From JAFGHJ01 sp964631335 (lineage in GTDB: Bacteria > Hydrothermota > UBA3072), in assembly GCA_964631335.1 (NCBI GenBank), contig CAZVXD010000014.1:1-30034 (forward strand): a DNA stretch of 30,034 nt, read 5' to 3'. Positions 1-6,714 of this stretch are shown here, one piece after another. Under the pieces are notes generated by a model, which was not told the origin of the DNA, made no database searches, and worked only from the letters and a program-made list of their open reading frames with translations. The position numbers were made by a program, and so were the translations under genes. Numbering within the stretch: the first letter of the stretch is position 1; the number at the start of each line of letters is the position of its first letter.

Positions 1-865
1 TCAGTATGGTGGAGGTTTCGCGAAACCGTTTAAAACTTATCAGGAATCTCTTAATAAAGATTTGTTTCTCCGTATTGCGTATGAATTATATTTGAAGAGA
101 TTGATAGTAGGTGGAATGGAGAGAGTTTATGAGATAGGGAAAGATTTTAGAAACGAAGGGGTAGACCGCTCCCATAATCCGGAATTTACGATGATGGAGC
201 TCTATCAGGCTTACGCGGATTACTATGACATGATGGAAATCGTCGAGTCTCTTTTCGAACGTCTTTTAGAGCGTTTTGTAGGTTCAAAAGAGTTAGAGTA
301 TCAGGGCGCTAAAGTTTCCTTCAAGGATGGCTGGGAAAGAATTTCTTATTATGGAGTACTCGAAGGGAAAACAGGTATAGATTTCAAGGGTTTATCATTC
401 GATGAAATCAAGAATAAAGCAAAAGAGTTAAATGTAGATGTAGAAGGACTTTACACTCCAGGGAAGATACTCGATGCGTTATTCTCTGAAGTCGTAGAAC
501 CCACAATAGACAAACCGGCTTTTATTATGGATTATCCGAAGGATATTTCTCCCCTCGCTAAGGATAAAAGAGATGAGGAAGGGATTGTGGAAAGATTCGA
601 GCCCTTCCTTTTCGGTATGGAAATCGGTAACGCTTACTCGGAATTGAATGACCCGATTGAACAGAGAAAGAGGTTTGAAAGCCAATTAGCGCTAAGAGAA
701 AAGGGAGATCTTGAAACCGAGTCGCTGGATGAGGATTTTCTTTCTGCTATGTCTTACGGAATGCCGCCGACGGGCGGACTGGGTCTGGGCATCGACAGGA
801 TTGTTATGATTCTTCTTAATCAGCCTTCGATTAGAGATGTCATCCTTTTCCCGCAGCTTAAGTAG
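1..865 (+). CDS. lysS: Lysyl-tRNA synthetase, class II (C-terminal 287 residues; 5' end outside window)
   Basis: Charges tRNA-Lys with lysine in the cytoplasm. The reading frame is open from base 2, so the gene starts before the window and only the catalytic domain is present. Visible class II landmarks: the GGGFAKPF and LFLRIAYELYLKRL segments, motif 2 around VYEIGKDFRNEG, the HNPEFTMMELYQAYADY block typical of LysRS, and motif 3 GLGLGIDRIVMIL near the C-terminus. The ending (RDVILFPQLK) is the usual LysRS end, so the 3' end is complete. A TTG at 62 could be taken as a start but lies inside the conserved domain. An 86-base spacer filled with repeat words separates it from queF. No intrinsic terminator is seen after the stop. 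Confidence 0.96.
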   Translation, partial: QYGGGFAKPFKTYQESLNKDLFLRIAYELYLKRLIVGGMERVYEIGKDFRNEGVDRSHNPEFTMMELYQAYADYYDMMEIVESLFERLLERFVGSKELEYQGAKVSFKDGWERISYYGVLEGKTGIDFKGLSFDEIKNKAKELNVDVEGLYTPGKILDALFSEVVEPTIDKPAFIMDYPKDISPLAKDKRDEEGIVERFEPFLFGMEIGNAYSELNDPIEQRKRFESQLALREKGDLETESLDEDFLSAMSYGMPPTGGLGLGIDRIVMILLNQPSIRDVILFPQLK

Positions 866-872
866 ATCAATT

Positions 873-906
873 GAGGTTTCGAGTTTTGCGTTTCGTGTTT
901 CGAGTA
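873..906 (+). repeat. Intergenic word repeat, family E (TTTCGAG/TTTCGTG words)
   Basis: The stretch GAGGTTTCGAGTTTTGCG and what follows repeats a TTTCG(A/T)G word three times. Similar text occurs at 3587-3637, 16362-16395 and 29772-29794, always between genes. It is degenerate, not an exact repeat. No coding potential is seen. Confidence 0.5.
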
Positions 907-921
907 AGAAAAAAGAAAAAA

Positions 922-947
922 CTTTGTGCCTTTGTGTCTTAGTGGCT
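922..947 (-). repeat. Intergenic word repeat, family A (CACAAAGACAC type), immediately before queF
   Basis: On the plus strand it reads TTTGTGCCTTTGTGTCTTAG, that is, the CACAAAGACAC word on the minus strand. It ends four or five bases before the queF ATG and occupies the place where a ribosome-binding site would be expected. Other copies are at 3714-3752, 15388-15410, 15441-15470, 16488-16504 and 26589-26615. Confidence 0.55.
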
Positions 948-951
948 AAAA

Positions 952-1326
952 ATGGCTGAAGATTTTGATAAATTAAAAAAAATAGGTCCGAGTTTAGAGA
1001 AACTTCCGAATAAATTTCCTGAAGCTGATTACCCTGTAGAGTTTAAAACTTCGGAGCTTACTTCGTTGTGTCCTTTTACCGGACATCCTGATTTTTATAG
1101 GCTTAAAATTAAGTATAAACCTGATAAATATATTGTAGAGCTTAAAAGTGTAAAATTATATATAGAAAAATTCAGGGATCTCCGGACCACTCATGAAACA
1201 CTTTTAAACATAATTTTCGAAGATTTTAAATCACTGCTATCTCCTGAGTATCTTTTTGTAGAGCTGAAGGTCAATGTGCGGGGAGGAATAAAAACTACGC
1301 TTTCTCGTGAAGAAAATGTGTCATAG
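952..1326 (+). CDS. queF: NADPH-dependent 7-cyano-7-deazaguanine (preQ0) reductase, short type
   Basis: Reduces the nitrile of preQ0 to preQ1 in the queuosine tRNA-modification pathway. The 124-residue length fits the short (unimodular) QueF class such as that of Bacillus. Cys40 in TSLCPFTGHPDF is the thioimide-forming cysteine and Asp47 the proton donor. The QueF signature is seen as ELKSVKLYIEKFRD (about 64-76), followed by THETLLN, whose His-Glu pair contacts substrate. Start: the ATG at 952 gives the normal N-terminus; there is no Shine-Dalgarno, and the bases just upstream belong to a family A repeat. No other queuosine gene is in the window. The gene converges on the kinase-like gene at 1542. 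Confidence 0.93.
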   Translation: MAEDFDKLKKIGPSLEKLPNKFPEADYPVEFKTSELTSLCPFTGHPDFYRLKIKYKPDKYIVELKSVKLYIEKFRDLRTTHETLLNIIFEDFKSLLSPEYLFVELKVNVRGGIKTTLSREENVS

Positions 1327-1397
1327 GTATAAGGTATTGGGTTTTAGGTTTTAGCAAACTATAGTTTCGGATTCCGTGTTACGTGCAGAAATCAGTT

Positions 1398-1424
1398 TTG
1401 ACATTGAGCTTTGGATACTATACA
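1398..1424 (+). promoter_or_regulatory. Possible orphan sigma-70 type promoter
   Basis: TTGACA at 1398-1403 is followed after 15 bases by TATACA at 1419-1424. The spacer is shorter than ideal. No plus-strand gene follows, since the next gene is convergent. Transcription from here would read the 1431-1540 stretch and then run antisense into the 3' end of the kinase-like gene. It may be a chance match in AT-rich DNA. Confidence 0.25.
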
Positions 1425-1497
1425 TAGGACTGATTTGTTGATGCGTTAGCTTTCCTCCCATCCAAGTAGCTGTTTAGAATAATTTTTTTCTGTTTAA

Positions 1498-1533
1498 CAC
1501 TCTAACCCTCTAAGGATTTAATGTTTTCATGGT
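1498..1533. repeat. Intergenic word repeat, family I (CTCTAACCCTCTAA)
   Basis: The 21 bases at 1500-1520 match 29893-29913 with a single mismatch, and both copies are followed a few bases later by TTCATGGT. The two copies are 28 kb apart, both between genes. No open reading frame uses them. Confidence 0.6.
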
Positions 1534-1541
1534 TTGTGTGG

Positions 1542-2123
1542 TTAAAACATAGTAAATATTTGCATGACGATGGCGGCTGCCAGAGCCACTGTCAGATTAT
1601 CGTTTATTTCTATGGGGAGAGCTTCGGTGATTGTGGCCGCGATTGCTCCGAAAATCAAAATTATGAGGTGAATGCGGATTCCAGACCATTGGGAAAAAAG
1701 CAAAGCAATCACCATTACTGTGATAAAAAAAGCCAGACTTCCTTCAAGGGTCTTATCTCCCATTTTGACTTTACCGTATTTGGTGCCTATAATAGCTGAA
1801 GCTGTATCCCCGAAGAGCATATACATGAGACTCACGATCGCTACCTGTTTGTCAAAGAAAGCAATAACTATTATATTTGAAATAAGTAGCGCTGTTGTAC
1901 CGGTAATCATCCCCTGCCTTACTTTCAATATCCCTTTAGAGTGTTCTGCTATTGTCCTCCAGAGATTGGGGGAAATATATCTCATTACTTCGAGAGTGGT
2001 CATTATGCCAAGAAGATAAAGGAGTAACATTTCCACAATGATTTTGTTGGGCGTGAAATAGTAAAGTACAGGAAACACAATCCCCGCGCCGATTCTATAG
2101 AATTTTCTTCTTTTTAATATCAC
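1542..2123 (-). CDS. CTP-dependent polyprenol/diacylglycerol kinase-like integral membrane protein
   Basis: Resembles the dolichol kinase/phytol kinase/Dgk1 family, membrane enzymes that use CTP to phosphorylate isoprenoid alcohols or diacylglycerol. The 193-residue protein is almost wholly hydrophobic, with several membrane segments. Family motifs are present: FGDTASAIIGTKYGK (104-118, Asp106 likely nucleotide/metal binding), KTLEGSLAFF (124-133) and the C-terminal EALP...DNLT pair (167-178). The start is a GTG at 2123 preceded by a strong GGGAGGAAATAA ribosome-binding site. It lies downstream of plsY on the same strand, so a role in lipid metabolism fits, but the four-helix-bundle gene lies between them. 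The substrate cannot be told from sequence. Confidence 0.78.
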   Translation of the reverse strand: MILKRRKFYRIGAGIVFPVLYYFTPNKIIVEMLLLYLLGIMTTLEVMRYISPNLWRTIAEHSKGILKVRQGMITGTTALLISNIIVIAFFDKQVAIVSLMYMLFGDTASAIIGTKYGKVKMGDKTLEGSLAFFITVMVIALLFSQWSGIRIHLIILIFGAIAATITEALPIEINDNLTVALAAAIVMQIFTMF

Positions 2124-2213
2124 TTATTTCCTCCCTCGATAATTTTATCAATCAGTTTTTTGGTTTTATAATAGAAAAATATCTCATTTGATTTCATCGT
2201 CTTTTTTCGATAA

Positions 2214-2268
2214 AGCAAATATAAAAAATTAAAAAGCAAAATGACAAATAAAAATGTAAAATCATCTT
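2214..2268. repeat. Word repeat, family B, 3' flank of the four-helix-bundle gene
   Basis: An A-rich stretch containing GCAAAATGACA and AAAATGTAAAA. The same words appear on the opposite strand at 2601-2660, on the other side of and into the start of the four-helix-bundle gene, so the gene is bracketed by inverted copies. Related text is at 26627-26671 and 29848-29883. Confidence 0.5.
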
Positions 2269-2639
2269 TTCCCCTTCAAGGTTAGAATACTTGAAGCGAA
2301 AATTTTGCTTATTTCATCTAATTCCTCTAAGAACCATTTGACCTTCTCAGGTGTTGCTCTTTTACTGTCCCTGAGTAGAGTAATCCATAGCTTGCTTTCA
2401 TTAGTAGATTTAAGAGAATAATTGAAATAATTGGTAAAGTCTTTTTTGCTGCTTGCAGATTGCCCCTCCACGTAATTACCTGAAATACTTGTACCACTTC
2501 TAAGTAACTGGTCTCCGAGTCTTTTAGAAACATTATCCTTAGGTAAGTTATCCAAAAACTCAATTAGCTTGAGGACGAAGTTGTATAACCTTTTTTTATA
2601 TTCATTTTTGAACTTTGCACTGTCATTTTCCATTTTCAT
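2262..2639 (-). CDS. Four helix bundle protein (23S rRNA intervening-sequence protein family)
   Basis: A 125-residue all-helical protein of the S23/IVS family, related to the Avd accessory proteins of diversity-generating retroelements. The family's central block is clear: LGDQLLRSGTSISGNYVEGQ (about 42-61), then KKDFTNYFNYSLKSTNES, LLRDSKRA and a final FASSILTLKG. The family was first seen in insertions in 23S rRNA genes; free-standing copies like this one are common in environmental genomes and their function is unknown. The start is ambiguous between codons 1 and 3 (both Met). The first dozen codons are made of family B repeat words. No Shine-Dalgarno is visible and no reverse transcriptase or rRNA gene is nearby. 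Confidence 0.85.
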   Translation of the reverse strand: MKMENDSAKFKNEYKKRLYNFVLKLIEFLDNLPKDNVSKRLGDQLLRSGTSISGNYVEGQSASSKKDFTNYFNYSLKSTNESKLWITLLRDSKRATPEKVKWFLEELDEISKIFASSILTLKGKR

Positions 2640-2660
2640 CTTTAATTTTTACATTTTAGA
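2601..2660. repeat. Word repeat, family B, 5' flank of the four-helix-bundle gene
   Basis: Read on the minus strand it contains AAAATGTAAAA, then AAAATGACA, the same words found on the plus strand at 2214-2268. It spans the plsY/four-helix-bundle junction and the first codons of the latter. Confidence 0.5.
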
Positions 2661-3264
2661 GGTTTTGTCCCGATATTAGTTCTTTGATTAGGTCTATATT
2701 TAAAAGTACTCCCAGGGTTAAAAATAAGAGCACGAAAGGAATGAAAAAAGGCATCGAGTTCCAGTAAATCCATATCCATAAACCCAGCGCGGTCAGAAAG
2801 ATAGGTATAAATGTTTTTGTATTGCGTGGCACTTTTTGAAGCAGGAAAAAAGCAACTATAGCGACGATAGAGAATTTCGGGAAAAGGTATATCAGTACTC
2901 CGCCGGAACTCGCGGCGCCCTTTCCTCCTTTAAAGCCCAGAAATAAAGAGTAGCAGTGACCGACTACCGCGGACAGACCGGTTATTCCTGCCCAGAAAAG
3001 ACTTAAATGTAAAATTCTATCCGCTATCAGCATTGGAATTACGGCTTTTAGGGTGTCTAAAACAAAGACGAGTATTCCCCAGGATTTTCCGATTTCTCGC
3101 GCTACATTTCCCGCCCCGGGATTTCCGCTTCCTGTTTTTCTTATGTCTACTTTTTTAAATTTCGAGATTATAACCGCGTTTGGAATCGAACCGAATATAT
3201 ATCCTGTGATTAAAGAGATTATAATTTTTGCTATAAGATTAAAAGTTAGATTTTGTATGCCCAT
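2656..3264 (-). CDS. plsY: Acyl-phosphate:glycerol-3-phosphate acyltransferase
   Basis: An inner-membrane enzyme that transfers the acyl group of acyl-phosphate to glycerol-3-phosphate, the first acylation step of phospholipid synthesis. At 202 residues it has the normal size with five or so membrane segments. The three PlsY loops are visible: GSIP (25-28), the RKTGSGNPGAGN loop (42-53, glycerol-phosphate binding) and GHCYSLFLGFKGGKGAA (102-118) with His103. The usual GSGNxGATN reads GSGNPGAGN here. The ATG at 3264 gives a standard N-terminus, but the preceding bases hold only a weak TTGGG. Its partner plsX is not in the window. Confidence 0.94.
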   Translation of the reverse strand: MGIQNLTFNLIAKIIISLITGYIFGSIPNAVIISKFKKVDIRKTGSGNPGAGNVAREIGKSWGILVFVLDTLKAVIPMLIADRILHLSLFWAGITGLSAVVGHCYSLFLGFKGGKGAASSGGVLIYLFPKFSIVAIVAFFLLQKVPRNTKTFIPIFLTALGLWIWIYWNSMPFFIPFVLLFLTLGVLLNIDLIKELISGQNL

Positions 3265-3317
3265 TTCAAACCCAAAATATTGACAAAAGAAGTTTAAAGA
3301 GTTTTGGTTTTGTTTTT

Positions 3318-3350
3318 TCTATACCCTACCCCCTGAATCCTGTACCCTGA
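3318..3350. repeat. Intergenic word repeat, family H (TACCCTGAATCC words)
   Basis: The stretch TACCCTACCCCCTGAATCC and the following TGTACCCTGAAT repeat a CC(C)TGAA word. It lies directly 3' of the initiator tRNA in transcription sense and could be part of its trailer. No hairpin with a T-run is seen. Confidence 0.4.
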
Positions 3351-3356
3351 ATATTA

Positions 3357-3430
<74 letters not shown>

Positions 3431-3756
3431 TCAAGTATAATATAGTTTCCCGTAATCTATTGTCAACCCCCCATCTCAGGTACTGGTTGCCGGGTTTTGG
3501 AGAGCAGTTAGAAATAGAAAAAATAAGCGGTGTTAGAGCGTAAATGCGTAGAAGCGTTAGTGCGTTGGGTATGGTAAGTGCGTAGTGCCGAGTACTGAGT
3601 TCTGAGCTTCGGGTTCCGGGTTTAAAGTTTCGGGTTAAAAATAAATGAATGTTCGTGCAATTCGTGTGATTTGGTGTTGAACGTAGCTTTTTACTTTTGG
3701 CTAAAAAAACAAAACTTTGTGTTCTTCGTGTCTCTGTGTTAGATATTCTGTGGTTT
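3431..3756. repeat. 326-base non-coding stretch of word repeats (families F, E, C, A)
   Basis: After the tRNA promoter no gene is seen up to the recR stop. The stretch is filled with repeat words. Family F is at about 3532-3586 (AAATGCGTAGAAGCGTTAG and variants), family E at 3587-3637 (CTTCGGGTTCCGGGTTT), family C at 3650-3682 (TTCGTGCAATTCGTGTGAT) and family A at 3714-3752 (TTCTTCGTGTCTCTGTG). Read outward from the recR stop codon, the order is A, C, E, F. The family A copy begins four bases after the recR stop. There is no terminator with a T-run. Confidence 0.6.
3437..3466 (-). promoter_or_regulatory. Promoter of the initiator tRNA
   Basis: On the minus strand a perfect TTGACA (3466-3461) is followed by TATATT after 16 bases (3444-3439) or TATTAT after 18 (3442-3437). 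The start point falls just before the mature 5' end. The -35 is preceded by GGGGGG, as at the SRP RNA promoter (6477-6482), which also reads GGGGGTTGAC. Confidence 0.8.
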
Positions 3757-4356
3757 TTATTCCTTAAATTCCTGTCTGTCTTCCAGGGCTCTTGTTAGAG
3801 TTAAGTCGTCGGCGAAATCGATGTCTGTTCCGAACGGGATACCCCTTGCAATACGGGTTATTCTCGCCCCGCTGTTTTTTAAGTTTTCTTCGATGTATAG
3901 GGCGGTCGCTTCTCCTTCGGTTGTGGGGTTCGTTGCTATAATTATTTCTTTTATTCCTTCCGTTTGTACTCTTTTTATTAAAGAATCCACATTTATATCT
4001 TCCGGATAGCTATTGTCGAGAGGAGAAAGCAGTCCTCCCAGTACATGATAAAGCCCCCTGTAAGAATGTGAACGTTCTATGGCGAAAACATCCATCGGTT
4101 TTTCTACAACGCAAATCGTTGTCTGATCTCTTTCAGGAGAAGTACAGATGTGGCATAAGTTTTCTATGGTTATGTTGCCGCATTTACGGCAGAATCTGAT
4201 TTCCGACAGCACTTTTTCTAAAGAATGAAGTATCTTTTCTCCGGTAGTCGGTTTGGTTAAGATGTGAAAAGCTATTCTTTCCGCGGACTTCCTACCTATT
4301 CCGGGTAAAGATTGAAGTGACTGTATAAAACGCAGAAAAGAGCCCGGTGGTTTCAA
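3757..4356 (-). CDS. recR: Recombination mediator protein RecR
   Basis: Works with RecF/RecO to load RecA at single-strand gaps. The 199-residue protein has the standard layout: an N-terminal helix-hairpin-helix with LPGIGRKSAERIAF (17-30), a four-cysteine zinc finger (Cys56, Cys59, Cys68, Cys71) and a Toprim domain from about residue 80 (VVEKPMDV) to 170. The start is a TTG whose bases overlap the TGA of ybaB, so translation is probably coupled. It is the last gene of the SRP RNA-dnaX-ybaB-recR block. A family A repeat begins four bases after its stop. Confidence 0.96.
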   Translation of the reverse strand: MKPPGSFLRFIQSLQSLPGIGRKSAERIAFHILTKPTTGEKILHSLEKVLSEIRFCRKCGNITIENLCHICTSPERDQTTICVVEKPMDVFAIERSHSYRGLYHVLGGLLSPLDNSYPEDINVDSLIKRVQTEGIKEIIIATNPTTEGEATALYIEENLKNSGARITRIARGIPFGTDIDFADDLTLTRALEDRQEFKE

Positions 4357-4667
4357 GATATCAGGTCTTTAATACCATCCAGAGGCAAGAACCCTATTGC
4401 CTCCTGCATTTTTTGTTGAAACAAATCTTTTGTTTTTTCTCTGCTCATATTAACCGCCGCTATTATTAAATCTTCGAGTAAGCTTTTATCCTTTTCTTTG
4501 AGAAGTTCATCTTCAATTTCTAATTTAATAATATCTCCAAATCCATTCGCCTCTATTTTTATCATTCCTCCGCCGCTTTCACTTACCACTTTTTCTCTTT
4601 TGAGTTCTTCTTTGACGGATTCTACTTTTCTTTTTAAATTTTCCATGTCAAATAAATTCTTCAGCAT
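4353..4667 (-). CDS. ybaB: YbaB/EbfC family nucleoid-associated protein
   Basis: A small (104-residue) DNA-binding protein that forms dimers and is almost always encoded between dnaX and recR, as here. The N-terminal coiled-coil helix (LKRKVESVKEELKREKV) is followed by the conserved GGGMIKIEANG strand and the C-terminal helix with DLIIAAVNMSREKTKDLFQQ. It starts inside dnaX (20-base overlap) and its stop overlaps the recR start, which suggests translational coupling through the three genes. Confidence 0.94.
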   Translation of the reverse strand: MLKNLFDMENLKRKVESVKEELKREKVVSESGGGMIKIEANGFGDIIKLEIEDELLKEKDKSLLEDLIIAAVNMSREKTKDLFQQKMQEAIGFLPLDGIKDLIS

Positions 4668-6162
4668 TGAATATCTCCTTTACCTTTGTTACCATAGAAT
4701 TATCACGTAGTTTTGTTTCTATTTTTTGTTGGTAAGTTATTATTTCTATATCGATATCTTTTCCTGTTGTTTCTTTCAACGCGCCCCTTAAAAAGTGAAT
4801 ATCTTCATCGAGATGCTTTTTATGAGTTGAAGGGACCTTTATTCTCAGAATATCGTCTTCAAAGGAGACAGGTTCCGCGTCTTTTAAGAATGCTTTAAGA
4901 AAATTCTTGCCGCTTGCTCCGTTTATTTCTGTTATTATCGCGTTCCAGAGTTCCTGAGCATTTTTAGGGGGTGTAGTGCTTTTATCTCTATCGGTTTTTT
5001 TTTCTTCCGGTTTGTTTTTTTTAGTTTTATTTCCGATGGGAACTCCCTCCGATATCTTTTTTATCAGAGTATTAATGTCTCTCAGTGATGGGATTCTTGC
5101 CATCCTTAGCATTGCCAGTTCCAGATAAACCGGAGAATGAGACAATAATCTTATATCTTTTTCTAAATCGACCGATAAATTCAGCACCGCCGTCAAAAAT
5201 TCCGTGGAGACATTTTTGGTAAGTTCGAGCAGGTTCTCTTTAGATGCGGTAGAGGTTATATCTTTCACTTCGAGCTTACAGAGGAGCAGACTACGAAGGA
5301 ATTTCAACCAGCCTGATGTAAATTCCCTTAAATCATAACCTCTCCCGGCAATTTCTTCCACGCCCCTGATAATTTCGTTTTCGTCTGAATTCGCTATACC
5401 TTTGAACAATTTAAAATACAGACTATTACCGATAAAGCCAAAGACCTCTCTCACATCGTTTTCGGTGATTTCTCCTTCAGAGTAGGAAATCAATTGTTCG
5501 AGCATCCCTTCCGCGTCCCTTATGGCGCCCTCCGCTCTTGAGGATATTAGAGATAAAGCTTCATCGGTGGCTTTAACATTTTCTTCTTTTGCCAGTTCTT
5601 TTAATTTCTCAAAGATTTCCTGATTGCTCAGCATACGGAAATCGAATCTCTGACACCGGGAGAGCACAGTCTTTGGGACTTTCTGCGGTTCAGTGGTCGC
5701 GAATATAAAAATCACATGCGAAGGCGGTTCTTCAAGAGTTTTGAGCAAAGCGTTGAAAGCTTCTTTGGTCAGCATGTGGACTTCGTCGATAATATAAACT
5801 TTAAAAGCGGATTGTACGGGACTGTAGGATACCGAATCCCTGAGAGATCGTATTTCATCGATTCCCCGGTTTGAAGCTCCGTCTATTTCTATTACGTCGA
5901 CCGAGTTGCAATTTGTGATAGCTATACAGTTTTCACACTCATTGCAGGGGTTTTCGACGATGCCTTTTTTGCAGTTGACCGCTTTAGCCAGAATACGGGC
6001 AACCGATGTTTTTCCGACTCCTCTCGGACCGGTGAACAAATAAGAGTGTCCCACTCTACCCTTTGCCAGAGCTGACATAAGAGTTCTGGTTACATGGGGC
6101 TGTCCCAGTACTTCATCAAAATTTTGTGGTCTGTATTTTCTTGTTAAGACTAAATATCCCAT
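4648..6162 (-). CDS. dnaX: DNA polymerase III subunit gamma/tau
   Basis: The clamp-loader ATPase of the replisome. The first 360 residues form the AAA+ module. Walker A is GPRGVGKTS (45-53), the zinc finger Cys64/73/76/79, Walker B/DEVH IIDEVHML (124-131), sensor-1 FIFATTEP, and the arginine finger SRC (168-170). Residues 370-400 are a Lys-rich linker, followed by a C-terminal tau-like domain. The linker is encoded by runs of eight and nine A (5015-5022 and 4995-5003 as T on the plus strand). Slipping back one base at either run leads to a TAG at 4990-4988, giving a gamma-like product of about 391 residues. The ATG at 6162 matches the family N-terminus and lies only 10 bases after the SRP RNA terminal helix. 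Confidence 0.97.
   Translation of the reverse strand: MGYLVLTRKYRPQNFDEVLGQPHVTRTLMSALAKGRVGHSYLFTGPRGVGKTSVARILAKAVNCKKGIVENPCNECENCIAITNCNSVDVIEIDGASNRGIDEIRSLRDSVSYSPVQSAFKVYIIDEVHMLTKEAFNALLKTLEEPPSHVIFIFATTEPQKVPKTVLSRCQRFDFRMLSNQEIFEKLKELAKEENVKATDEALSLISSRAEGAIRDAEGMLEQLISYSEGEITENDVREVFGFIGNSLYFKLFKGIANSDENEIIRGVEEIAGRGYDLREFTSGWLKFLRSLLLCKLEVKDITSTASKENLLELTKNVSTEFLTAVLNLSVDLEKDIRLLSHSPVYLELAMLRMARIPSLRDINTLIKKISEGVPIGNKTKKNKPEEKKTDRDKSTTPPKNAQELWNAIITEINGASGKNFLKAFLKDAEPVSFEDDILRIKVPSTHKKHLDEDIHFLRGALKETTGKDIDIEIITYQQKIETKLRDNSMVTKVKEIFNAEEFI
4988..5022 (-). promoter_or_regulatory. Candidate programmed slippage site in dnaX (A8 and A9 runs plus -1 frame stop)
   Basis: In coding sense an A8 run (5022-5015) and, 11 bases later, an A9 run (5003-4995) sit in the gamma/tau linker. 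From either run the -1 frame meets TAG at 4990-4988, almost at once after the A9 run. dnaX of E. coli uses ribosomal slippage at A AAA AAG, and that of Thermus uses transcriptional slippage at an A9 run, so the arrangement fits known biology. No stimulatory hairpin was verified. Confidence 0.6.
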
Positions 6163-6172
6163 AATTTTTTCA

Positions 6173-6446
6173 CAGCCGCACGGCTTGCTTCGCCTATGAG
6201 GTTCTGCCGGTACATCTTAAGAAAAAGCTCCATTCAGGTTTTCCTTCATCAGAGGTTAAGACTTCTTACCGCTGCTTCCTTCCGGATCTGACGGGGTTCA
6301 AAGCTCTCCTCTATGGAGGGCCCAAATTTCAACGCCATCTTAAGAAGTCCATAGCAGAAGAACATAAACTCAAAATCAAGCCAGTAGCCCTGCTATAGCG
6401 GATTACAGGTAAAGGGAACCGCTAGCTCCCCGCTATGTGCGGCTGA
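6173..6446 (-). ncRNA. ffs: Signal recognition particle RNA, large bacterial type (with Alu domain)
   Basis: The 4.5S/6S-type RNA of the SRP, about 274 nt. The ends pair as CAGCCGCAC (5') with GTGCGGCTG (3'). The Alu domain near the 5' end contains GCGGTTCCCTTTACC and TGTAATCCGCTATAGCAGGG, which closely resemble Bacillus scRNA. The S domain has the invariant CCGGAAGGAAGCAGC (6283-6271 region) with its GGAA tetraloop and Ffh-binding internal loop. The large form is typical of Firmicutes and several other phyla, and is absent from Proteobacteria. It is followed after 10 bases by dnaX. Confidence 0.95.
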
Positions 6447-6453
6447 TGTTTTA

Positions 6454-6482
6454 TATTAGTTCGCGATTATCAAGAAGTCAAC
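6454..6482 (-). promoter_or_regulatory. Promoter of the SRP RNA (and probably dnaX-ybaB-recR)
   Basis: TTGACT at 6482-6477 is followed after exactly 17 bases by TAATAT at 6459-6454. The start point falls at or next to the 5' end of the SRP terminal helix. No other promoter fits between the RNA and dnaX, so the downstream genes probably depend on it. Confidence 0.8.
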
Positions 6483-6643
6483 CCCCGATGAGACGGAATC
6501 ACAGATTAGGAATGATATTATTACAAAAAAATCTTACCTTAAGGGAGCAAAGAACTAAGAGAGAAATTATTGTAAACATTTGTTAATTATAAGTTTCTTG
6601 CAATCGAGCAAAGCCCGGTGGGTTTTTAAATCGAAAATCCACC

Positions 6644-6671
6644 TTGACAAGTTTGATAAAGTACGTATACT
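6644..6671 (+). promoter_or_regulatory. Promoter of the envelope-motor operon
   Basis: TTGACA at 6644-6649, 16-base spacer, TATACT at 6666-6671. Transcription would start near 6678, ahead of the GAAGGAG at 6694-6700 and the ATG at 6715. It lies inside the upstream extension of the first reading frame, which argues for the downstream start. No other clear promoter was noticed up to 15376. Confidence 0.75.
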
Positions 6672-6714
6672 TAAGTACATAATAAATAATTATGAAGGAG
6701 AATTCTCTTATAAA

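Noticed and set aside
1521..1799. 92-codon plus-strand frame antisense to the kinase-like gene.
   Set aside because: The membrane-protein gene on the other strand has clear motifs and a strong ribosome-binding site; this frame has neither.
2262..2639. Diversity-generating retroelement because of the Avd-related protein.
   Set aside because: No reverse transcriptase or template/variable repeat pair is found nearby.
6580..6714. N-terminal extension of the first motor-operon gene from a TTG at 6580.
   Set aside because: A good promoter (6644-6671) lies within it, so the transcript would not include it.
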